From NCBI GenBank assembly GCA_017399445.1, contig JAFQCM010000038.1, positions 1 through 32,344 of the forward strand: 32,344 nucleotides of DNA, in the 5' to 3' direction. Shown one piece after another: positions 17,279 to 23,396 of this stretch. The position numbers and the translations under genes are program-made. The stretch's first letter is position 1; each line of letters begins with the position of its first letter. The stretch comes from Lachnospiraceae bacterium. Its GTDB lineage: Bacteria > Bacillota > Clostridia > Lachnospirales > Lachnospiraceae. The notes below the pieces were generated by a model. That model saw only the letters and a list, made by a program, of their open reading frames with translations. It was not told where the DNA came from and did not search any database.

Positions 17279-17932
17279 CTAATCTTTCCATATAAAATGA
17301 TAATTGATAGATTCGCCACCATCAACAAGTATATTTTGACCAGTGCAGAAAGTATTTGTAACAGTGAGAAAATATGCCCACTCCGCTATTTCTTCTGGAG
17401 TTGCCCACTTTTTCAAAGGTGTTTCATTCATGATTTGTTCCCAAAGAACAGCATCATTCATCACACACTCATTAAGGGGAGTCAGAACTCCGCCTGGATC
17501 AAGGCTATTGCAAGTAGCACCATAGCAGGCAATTCGCATGGCAACATTCTTGGTATATGCTAATATTCCACCCTTACTAGCACAATACTCTGGGAATTCT
17601 GCACCTGTATGGGCACTTGCAGAACCAATATTTAAAATAGAACGTATTTTATCCTGAATACCATATTTTTCAGTAATATGAATTAGTGCTTTCAGATTGA
17701 TATCTATATCATCCTCATTCTGGGTTCCTGCATTGTTGATCAAAATATCGATGTGTGAAAGTTCTGGCAGGTGATTATAATCACGGACATCCATCTGATA
17801 ATGTGTGTACCCATCAATCTCAATACTTGCTTTTTGTCTGTCAATACCAATAACCTCATGATTTTCCTTCAAAAAACGTTCTGCAATTGCTTTTCCTATC
17901 CCCTGTGATGTTCCTGTTATTAATATTTTCAT
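17279..17932 (-). CDS. Short-chain dehydrogenase/reductase (SDR)
   Basis: 217 residues. The Rossmann fold starts at once: MKILITGTSQGIGKAIAERF carries the TGxxxGIG cofactor motif. NNAG follows in DILINNAGTQNED, the catalytic Ser is in LNIGSASAHTG and the Tyr/Lys pair in PEYCASKGGILAYTKN. The ending CTGQNILVDGGES is typical of classical SDRs. It is slightly short for the family (usually about 250) but has all key residues. Its ATG overlaps the stop of the upstream transporter gene (ATGA), so both come from the preQ1-riboswitch transcript. An SDR is not a standard member of queuosine salvage loci. It may act on a queuosine precursor or simply share the operon; the substrate is unknown. Confidence 0.9.
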   Translation of the reverse strand: MKILITGTSQGIGKAIAERFLKENHEVIGIDRQKASIEIDGYTHYQMDVRDYNHLPELSHIDILINNAGTQNEDDIDINLKALIHITEKYGIQDKIRSILNIGSASAHTGAEFPEYCASKGGILAYTKNVAMRIACYGATCNSLDPGGVLTPLNECVMNDAVLWEQIMNETPLKKWATPEEIAEWAYFLTVTNTFCTGQNILVDGGESINYHFIWKD

Positions 17933-18708
17933 TGTCTACCTCCATTGATATGGGCAAGGTATTCCTGCCCTACATTATGCTGTTTCCACTTAGTTACGAT
18001 TCGATAACCGAATGGCGAAAACAGTATTTCCATAATCAGTTCTGCAACTGCTCCAGTCAAGGCACATACAGTACATTGTAATACGGTCCAATGAAATCCA
18101 TCCCAGAATACCGGTGCAAACCCAACAAATACAATAATAGAAAAAATTAGGTTATCCAAGAATTGCCCGATAAAAGTGGATATATATGTCCGGGCAGCAA
18201 AGGCAAGCTTTCCATCCGGATTCTTGTGAAACGCCATTCCAATTGTCCAATTCAAGAAATTGTTGATTACTGCGGATACAAGAAACGCAATAGTACTTCC
18301 CAATAGAATAAACCAGGTTCCACCAAGTATTTCATTCAGTGCAGTATAATCATTTGCATTAGATGGAATGATACTTGCAATATAAAATATCACACAAGTA
18401 AGCAAGTTAATTGCCGATGCAAGAACTGCAATTTTGTTGGATGCCTTGGGTCCGAAGTACTTAGTAATAATATCCATACACATAAATGACAGCCAGGAAA
18501 CCAATATTCCTCCGTCCAATGCTATATAGTTTGTTAGGAGCAACGTTTTATTTGCAAGCAGATTCATACAGATAACACTGACAACAAATAAAGAGACTAC
18601 CGTTGCAGGGATGCACCTTAGCAGGATAGTGGTTTCTTCTCTCTCTTTTTTTATCCATTCCTTAAATGGTGATGATTTTTTCGCATTTCCAATATGCTTG
18701 TTATTCAT
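17929..18708 (-). CDS. VUT/YhhQ-family transporter, probable queuosine-precursor importer
   Basis: 259 residues from the ATG at 18708, which has GGAGG 5 bases upstream. An in-frame ATG at 18747 also has GGAGG, but it lies inside the riboswitch terminator hairpin and is rejected. About six membrane helices are visible. The family core is present: YIALDGGILVSWLSFMCMDIITKYFGPKAS, WFILLGSTIAFLVSAVINNFLN, and ARTYISTFIGQFLDNLIFSIIVFVGF with its Q-x-x-D-N pattern. Proteins of this family (once called vitamin uptake transporters) import preQ0, preQ1 or related 7-deazapurines for tRNA queuosine synthesis. The preQ1-I riboswitch upstream supports preQ1 as the effector, hence import when preQ1 is scarce. 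The downstream SDR gene overlaps its stop. Confidence 0.92.
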   Translation of the reverse strand: MNNKHIGNAKKSSPFKEWIKKEREETTILLRCIPATVVSLFVVSVICMNLLANKTLLLTNYIALDGGILVSWLSFMCMDIITKYFGPKASNKIAVLASAINLLTCVIFYIASIIPSNANDYTALNEILGGTWFILLGSTIAFLVSAVINNFLNWTIGMAFHKNPDGKLAFAARTYISTFIGQFLDNLIFSIIVFVGFAPVFWDGFHWTVLQCTVCALTGAVAELIMEILFSPFGYRIVTKWKQHNVGQEYLAHINGGRQ

Positions 18709-18724
18709 AATAACCTCCAAATAG

Positions 18725-18756
18725 AAAAAGGCAGTTTTATCTAACATAAAACTACC
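18725..18756 (-). terminator. Riboswitch-controlled intrinsic terminator
   Basis: On the minus strand an 11-bp stem (GGTAGTTTTAT with ATAAAACTGCC, one G-U pair) with a 5-base loop GTTAG is followed by TTTTT. Its 5' arm (TAGTTTTAT) is exactly complementary over 9 bases to the 3' tail of the preQ1 aptamer (ATAAAACTA). This makes a mutually exclusive antiterminator. A further small hairpin lies between them at 18771-18789. Confidence 0.82.
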
Positions 18757-18818
18757 TCCATTAAAATATAACCTTGCCTAAGGCAAAGTCATTATTATTT
18801 CAATATTAGAATGGTAGT

Positions 18819-18860
18819 CCTAGTTTTATTTTACGACAGGATGGTACAAATGAACTGTCG
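18819..18860 (-). promoter_or_regulatory. PreQ1-I riboswitch aptamer
   Basis: On the minus strand, P1 is CGACAG (18855-18860) pairing with CTGTCG (18834-18839). The loop holds TTC near its 5' side and ACCATC near its 3' side. An A-rich tail follows, ending AAAACTAGG. This is the compact H-type pseudoknot layout of preQ1-I aptamers, with the AAAACTA(GG) tail as hallmark. It lies between a strong promoter and the VUT transporter gene. Ligand binding should hold the tail in the aptamer, free the terminator arm (18746-18756) and stop transcription; without ligand the tail pairs with that arm and transcription continues. Confidence 0.85.
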
Positions 18861-18870
18861 ATACTATGTG

Positions 18871-18899
18871 ATTATACATCATTATTATGCAAAATACAA
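18871..18899 (-). promoter_or_regulatory. Promoter of the riboswitch-transporter-SDR operon
   Basis: Minus strand TTGTAT (18894-18899), 17-base spacer, TATAAT (18871-18876). The transcript would begin just before the aptamer. Confidence 0.7.
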
Positions 18900-18912
18900 T
18901 CCTTTTCCAATC

Positions 18913-19107
18913 TTAATATATCCTTAATATATCTCCCAATGTACTGCTTACATTCTTCGTTTTCAGTGCATCCATCACAGTCTTTAACACTACATTGCAT
19001 CTTTCTTCGTTACGAACAATGGCAAATAATTCTGCCGTATTCTTAGCATCACATAATGCATCATGCATATGTCCCTCAAATTCAATACCTGCAATTATGT
19101 AGTTCAT
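18913..19107 (-). pseudogene. 3' fragment of a DnaQ-like (DEDDh) exonuclease gene
   Basis: A 64-residue frame from ATG 19107, with GGAGG 6 bases upstream. The sequence IEFEGHMHDALCDAKNTAEL matches the third exonuclease motif (H-D-A-x-x-D-A) of DnaQ-family 3'-5' exonucleases. The first two motifs, with the D-x-E metal-binding residues, are missing, and full-length relatives are about 180 residues or more. The good ribosome-binding site suggests it may still be translated, but it cannot be an active nuclease on its own. The remnant could result from an internal deletion. The region 19108-19289 upstream shows no trace of the missing part. Confidence 0.5.
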
Positions 19108-19289
19108 GCTTTTCCTCCTATCTTTTTGTTTATCAAAAAATCATTATTAGTTTCCTTCGATAATATAACTTTACCAAAATATGAGTACAAAAAAACGGAC
19201 TACAACAGACAAAATTGAGTTTTTCATTCAAATTAAAAGAAGTGCAGTGTAAATTAATCCGGCGTATATTTCTTCAGATTGTTTTATCC

Positions 19290-19739
19290 TTATCTTGCCA
19301 ATACCATCAACACAAGCTTTTCAAATGACTGTGCAAATCTTTCATCATCCTCAACTGAACTTTTCTTCGGCCCCTTAATGTGATTCTTCTGAGACGCTCT
19401 TCTTGCCTTCTTGTTCAGATGTCTTTCCATAAGCATCTGGTCTATATTCTCATTGGTATACCATTTTCCGGACTGATGGATTGCGTACGCACCTTTTCCA
19501 AGTGCCATGGCTGCTACTCCATAATCCTGCGAAACAACAATATCTCCCTTATGACAAATGCTGATTAATTTGTAATCTACCGCATCTGCTCCAGAACCTA
19601 CAACTATCACTTCACTGTAATCGGAGTACAAGACATGGCTCGTGTCACACAGCAAAGTTACAGAAATATTATGTTTATGCGCAATTTCTTCTATTATACC
19701 TACTACCGGGCAGGCATCGGCATCTACAAATATGTGCAT
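19290..19739 (-). CDS. YaiI/YqxD-family protein (UPF0178, DUF188)
   Basis: 149 residues. The start MHIFVDADACPVVGIIEEIA is the signature of this conserved family, with two acidic residues (D6, D8) in a PIN/NYN-like fold. Further family motifs are VVGSGADAVDYKLISICHKGDIVVSQDYGVAAMALGKGA (seen in parts) and the Arg/Lys-rich stretch RHLNKKARRASQKNHIKGPK, followed by EDDERFAQSFEKLV. The family is predicted to bind nucleic acid or act as a nuclease, but its role is not established. The ribosome-binding site is weak (AGGTGG about 14 bases upstream). It lies alone between the ArsA operon and the exonuclease fragment. Confidence 0.88.
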   Translation of the reverse strand: MHIFVDADACPVVGIIEEIAHKHNISVTLLCDTSHVLYSDYSEVIVVGSGADAVDYKLISICHKGDIVVSQDYGVAAMALGKGAYAIHQSGKWYTNENIDQMLMERHLNKKARRASQKNHIKGPKKSSVEDDERFAQSFEKLVLMVLAR

Positions 19740-19911
19740 ATCTTAAAACTTCACCACCTTTCATAGAATCTTTTGCATAAAAAAACGAACAGTAGGTACT
19801 CATCTTACTGCCATTGATATGTTCAGAAAAGCCTCTCTCCATAAAATTGGCAGATTCAATAAGCCGAATATCCGTGAATTGTGCCTGCGCTAAGTATCCA
19901 CTCCAATTCTT

Positions 19912-21063
19912 CTAAAACTTAATACTCAAATATCCATCTTCAAATTTAGCACCTATAATCTCATTTTCTGCAAATTCGACTGGAATTGGAAACTTTCGGC
20001 TCTCATTTCTCACACCTACAACCAACTCTTTTTTATCCTGTTCCAATCTCAATTCACCTTTATCTGCAAAAGGCAAATAAATCTTCAGACACTTTTTCTC
20101 ATTATCGATGCTATAAATCTCCTTTTTAAACAGAACATCGTCAGGGTCAATCTCTTCAAAAATATGGTCCCCAACTTTTCTCAATACATCTAACGTACGC
20201 AATTCCTGTTGTTGTAGTTCAACATAAAACCGTGGCACTTCACTAAAGCTTTCTTTTATTTCCTGTAAAGCATCCTCCTGCAATTTTATCCATTTATTAA
20301 AATATCCGTCCATTGCCTTTGCTGGATAAATATGATTCACAATAACTGCATCCACATTATAATGATACAAATACAGACCGGTAAAATTTCGTTTTGCTTC
20401 ATTAATTACAATTTTTTCCGGCGTAGTTACCACTCGTAGGCTTACAACTTCCTTATTCAACATCAAATCTTGTAGACGTTGCATTTTATCCATTAAATAT
20501 TCGATATCATCAAACACATTATCCTTAGGCATAGGAATTTTCATAACCTTTTCTACAACTGGTCCTACTGATTTAACCCCTGCTTTTTTAACCGGCAATA
20601 CCTTTTTTATCATACTTGACAATCTTTCTGGGTATTTTAGTAAAGCTAACGTTTCACCTGTAGGTGCACAATCTACAATAATGGTATCGTAATCCCCACT
20701 TTCATACATTTCTAAAATTTTAAACATAGAGAATAATTCTTCTAATCCTGGAAATACTAATAACTCCTCTACCTCTATCCCACTTCCACCTTTCATTGTA
20801 AGCAATTGCTTAAAGTAATCTTTTAAGTTACCCCAGCTCTTTTCACTTTCATACACAGTATCTATTTCCATTGCATACAAATTTTCTGCAAGCCTCATCG
20901 GCTCCTTATCAATTTTTCTATCAAAAGAATCTCCTAAGCTATGTGCCTGATCTGTACTCATCACAAGTACCTTTTTTCCATTCTTCGCTATTTTACATGC
21001 TGTTGCAGCTGCCATACTGGTCTTTCCCACGCCACCTTTTCCTGTATAAATAATCACTCTCAT
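19912..21063 (-). CDS. ArsA/Get3-family ATPase (paralogue 1)
   Basis: 383 residues from ATG 21063; a GTG one codon earlier is an alternative, and AAAGGA lies upstream of both. The deviant Walker A TGKGGVGKTSMAAA is at 7-20. STDQAHSLGDSF is the Switch I region. IIVDCAPTGETLALLKYPE is the ArsA/Get3 Switch II signature. The C-terminal about 80 residues (LKIYLPFADKGELRLEQ, then ELVVGVRNESRKFPIP) form the Hsp20-like domain found in many bacterial ArsA homologues. It has few Cys residues and neither the As(III)-binding Cys triad nor the CxxC of Get3. An arsenite or tail-anchored-protein role therefore cannot be read directly. It is the last gene of the MarR-ArsA-small protein-ArsA operon. Confidence 0.9.
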   Translation of the reverse strand: MRVIIYTGKGGVGKTSMAAATACKIAKNGKKVLVMSTDQAHSLGDSFDRKIDKEPMRLAENLYAMEIDTVYESEKSWGNLKDYFKQLLTMKGGSGIEVEELLVFPGLEELFSMFKILEMYESGDYDTIIVDCAPTGETLALLKYPERLSSMIKKVLPVKKAGVKSVGPVVEKVMKIPMPKDNVFDDIEYLMDKMQRLQDLMLNKEVVSLRVVTTPEKIVINEAKRNFTGLYLYHYNVDAVIVNHIYPAKAMDGYFNKWIKLQEDALQEIKESFSEVPRFYVELQQQELRTLDVLRKVGDHIFEEIDPDDVLFKKEIYSIDNEKKCLKIYLPFADKGELRLEQDKKELVVGVRNESRKFPIPVEFAENEIIGAKFEDGYLSIKF

Positions 21064-21110
21064 CACTTATTTTCCTTTCGCATTAACTCGAATCTTCCTT
21101 TTCCATCCAT

Positions 21111-21350
21111 TTATACAATATCAACCTTTTTAACTTTTGATGTTTGCTCATGGCTTTGTCCGTCCTTACAAGCATCACTTCTATTGTATTCTTTCAGCAA
21201 ATCTGTAGCAACTTCCATAACTATTATTTTCAACTCTTTTTCAATCACATCCAAATGTTCGCCCATTTCCTCTGGGAACAATGCATGAATGGCTTTTTTT
21301 TGATATTCTCCTGCTATTTTCATCCTTTGTATTATTTCCTTATTCATCAT
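21111..21350 (-). CDS. Small helical protein encoded between the two ArsA-like genes
   Basis: 79 residues from ATG 21350, with GGAAG 8 bases upstream; the first 11 bases overlap the end of the ArsA paralogue 2 gene, so translation is probably coupled. I do not recognise the family. The N-terminal half is predicted helical (EIIQRMKIAGEYQKKAIHAL), followed by FPEEMGEHLDVIEKELKIIV and a long amphipathic helix. The C-terminus is polar and Lys-rich, with no signal peptide or membrane segment. Its strict placement between two ArsA ATPases suggests it binds one of them or regulates them, for instance as a client or adaptor; this is inference. Confidence 0.7.
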   Translation of the reverse strand: MMNKEIIQRMKIAGEYQKKAIHALFPEEMGEHLDVIEKELKIIVMEVATDLLKEYNRSDACKDGQSHEQTSKVKKVDIV

Positions 21351-22521
21351 GACTGGCACTTCCTTTCTCAAATAGAATACTCAATTTTCCATCATCAAAT
21401 TTTGCTCTCGCAACCACATAGTTTCTAAGGATATTTGGAAGCGGAATATTTCGTTTAAAATTACCCGTTTTAATAACAATGTCTGTAGTTGCCTGATACA
21501 AATCAATACTCGATTTATCTGCACAAGGTAAAAATACATCTAATTGATATCCCCCTTCAATCTGTTTAAAACTTTCTCTCTCTGTAATGATTTTCATTTC
21601 AAAAACTTCATTTCCTGATAATGCATCTTCCACAATTCTTCTGATATTCTCTTCTCCCTTCAATTCTTCGTCGTACCAAGGTATTTCATAAATTGGAAGT
21701 ACAGAAAAACTTTCTTTCAAATAAGTTATATATTCCTTTTGAATAATAATCCATTGTTCAAAAAAATCATTGTTGATATCTTTTGGAAGAATTCGATTGA
21801 TGTAGAGTCCATCCACATTGAAATTATAAAGATTCATATACATATAATTGCGTTTCGTTTCCTCCACAACCATTTTTTTAGGAGTAGTTACAATTCTTAT
21901 ACTTGTAATGTCCCGATTCTTTAAAAGTTCTTGTAATTCTACTAATTTTAAATACATTTTCTCAATATCATCCATGGCATTTTTGTTTGGCATCTCAACC
22001 TTAAATACCGACTTTGAAATTGGTGCCAACATTCTCACACCTACTTTACCAATTGGAAAAAGCTTTTCCATATACCACGAAAGTAATTCCGGAAATTTAA
22101 GCAATGCAAGCGTTTCACCCGTAGGAGCACAGTCAACTATAATTCTCTCATATCCTTCGTTATTATAAATATCAGCAATTTTAAGCAATGAAAATAATTC
22201 TTCCATTCCCGGCATCATTCCCATATCCTGCAAACTATAATCATCCACTTCTGAAAGTAAATTTCCCAAATATTTCATAACAGAAGAAAAATCATTTTCC
22301 ATGATATATTCTGGATCAATTTCATAAATATCTAAATTAGGTAGTACATTTTCCGCTTCCTTTCCCAACCTACGTTCAAATATATCACCCAAATTATGTG
22401 CCATATCTGTACTCACAAGTAATGTTTTCTTTCCTTCTGTTGCACTCTTAATGGCATGTGCTGCTGCAATACTACTTTTTCCTACTCCGCCTTTTCCTGT
22501 AAAAATATAAATTCGATTCAT
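21340..22521 (-). CDS. ArsA/Get3-family ATPase (paralogue 2)
   Basis: 393 residues from ATG 22521, with AAGGAG 7-8 bases upstream; an in-frame ATG 14 codons earlier lacks a site. The Walker A TGKGGVGKSSIAAA is at 8-21. STDMAHNLGDIFERR is Switch I and IIVDCAPTGETLALLKFPE is Switch II. The segment TTPKKMVVEETKRNYMYMNLYNFNVDG corresponds to TTPEKIVINEAKRNF in paralogue 1. A C-terminal Hsp20-like domain is again present (YQLDVFLPCADKSSIDLY). The two proteins share layout and many blocks but are clearly diverged, so they may form a heterodimer rather than being a recent duplication. It follows a MarR gene by 92 bases, a gap holding two dyads (22567-22607). Confidence 0.9.
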   Translation of the reverse strand: MNRIYIFTGKGGVGKSSIAAAHAIKSATEGKKTLLVSTDMAHNLGDIFERRLGKEAENVLPNLDIYEIDPEYIMENDFSSVMKYLGNLLSEVDDYSLQDMGMMPGMEELFSLLKIADIYNNEGYERIIVDCAPTGETLALLKFPELLSWYMEKLFPIGKVGVRMLAPISKSVFKVEMPNKNAMDDIEKMYLKLVELQELLKNRDITSIRIVTTPKKMVVEETKRNYMYMNLYNFNVDGLYINRILPKDINNDFFEQWIIIQKEYITYLKESFSVLPIYEIPWYDEELKGEENIRRIVEDALSGNEVFEMKIITERESFKQIEGGYQLDVFLPCADKSSIDLYQATTDIVIKTGNFKRNIPLPNILRNYVVARAKFDDGKLSILFEKGSASHDE

Positions 22522-22566
22522 TTTATTCTCCTTCCAAAAACTTCTCTCTCCGAATATTTCCACACT

Positions 22567-22607
22567 CGAAGTATTCGCTTTTTTATAAGGTAGCCCACAG
22601 CTACCTT
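22567..22607. promoter_or_regulatory. Two dyads between the MarR and ArsA genes
   Basis: CGAAGTATTCG (22567-22577) is a palindrome containing GAAGTATT, the same core found twice in the MarR promoter. AAGGTAGC-ccaca-GCTACCTT (22587-22607) is a perfect 8-bp stem without a T-run. The first is a candidate secondary operator; the second may be an mRNA structure or weak attenuator. Confidence 0.4.
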
Positions 22608-22613
22608 GTATTA

Positions 22614-23111
22614 CTATTCGATTCTAATTTTTCGTACCTTTTTGGGAGTTTCTTCTTTCTTTTTTTCCTGCCTTAATATCCCCTTTACTTTTGTTGTCAT
22701 TTTATAAAAAAGATCCATTTCTTCCTTTGTAAATGAACTCATGACTTTCATACCGTAATACATCAATTCATTGATTAAATTCTGAAACTGTGCCATCCCT
22801 TTTTCACTAAATCCGATAAGTACCACTCTTTTATCCTCTTTAGAACGAGTTCTCACTATCAATTCATTCTTTTCCATTCGATTTATTATTCCTGTTGCCG
22901 TATTAAGAGGTACATGAATATATTCAGCGATTTCTGTCATATTCACTTCGCTCCTTTGATAAAGCAACCAAAATATCAAAACCTCATTTTTTGAGCAGTT
23001 GAGAAATATATTTTCCCATATATCAGAAGACAGTAAGTCCTTTATTTCTTCTATATAATCTGCAATAATTTGAAATGTTTCTTGTGATATTCCCTGTTCA
23101 TTTAACTTCAT
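22614..23111 (-). CDS. MarR-family transcriptional regulator of the ArsA operon
   Basis: 165 residues from ATG 23111, with AGGAG 5 bases upstream. The winged helix is clear: EVLIFWLLYQRSEVNMTEIAE, then the recognition helix VPLNTATGIINRMEKNELI and the wing RSKEDKRVVLIGFSEKG, with the D-x-R motif of MarR. The C-terminal tail is strongly basic (RQEKKKEETPKKVRKIRIE), which is unusual and may add DNA contacts. It heads the operon with the two ArsA-like ATPases. An inverted repeat flanking its own promoter is a likely autoregulatory site. The inducer is unknown. Confidence 0.9.
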   Translation of the reverse strand: MKLNEQGISQETFQIIADYIEEIKDLLSSDIWENIFLNCSKNEVLIFWLLYQRSEVNMTEIAEYIHVPLNTATGIINRMEKNELIVRTRSKEDKRVVLIGFSEKGMAQFQNLINELMYYGMKVMSSFTKEEMDLFYKMTTKVKGILRQEKKKEETPKKVRKIRIE

Positions 23112-23136
23112 AATAACTCCTATTATTCTGTTTTTC

Positions 23137-23193
23137 AAAATACTTCTCATCTCGAATTATTTTAATTCTATAACAGAAGTATTTTTTTGTCAA
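23137..23193 (-). promoter_or_regulatory. Promoter and inverted-repeat operator of the MarR-ArsA operon
   Basis: Minus strand TTGACA (23188-23193), 17-base spacer, TAGAAT (23165-23170). A perfect 10-bp inverted repeat flanks the -10 box: AAAATACTTC and GAAGTATTTT, at 23137-23146 and 23176-23185 with 29 bases between. One arm lies in the spacer and the other in the leader, a good layout for MarR repression, possibly by two dimers. Confidence 0.6.
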
Positions 23194-23305
23194 TCTATTT
23201 TTTTATAGCTTCAAGAAATGTAAAATCACTTACATAACAAGCACTGCTTTTCTTTTGGTGTTTTCAAATTTTCTCAGTATATATACCTACTAAAACTTTG
23301 AAGCA

Positions 23306-23343
23306 GAAAAAGCGGGTAGCCAACCACACAGTCAACTACCCAC
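23306..23343 (-). terminator. Rho-independent terminator after the hybrid kinase gene
   Basis: On the minus strand GTGGGTAG pairs with CTACCCGC, continued inward by G-U rich pairs to a 6-base loop, then TTTTT. It lies 53 bases after the kinase stop and separates that operon from the MarR-ArsA operon. Confidence 0.8.
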
Positions 23344-23396
23344 TCTATGAGCTTACTTCCACCTACAAATCTAAAACAGTCTCATGTACTCAGTCC

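Noticed and set aside
18709..18747. Longer start of the VUT transporter at 18747
   Set aside because: Although GGAGG precedes it, it lies inside the riboswitch terminator hairpin and adds a non-family N-terminus; 18708 has its own GGAGG.
19912..22521. Arsenical resistance operon
   Set aside because: No arsB, arsD, arsC or ArsR-type gene and no metalloid-binding Cys triad in the ATPases; the ArsA name reflects the fold only.
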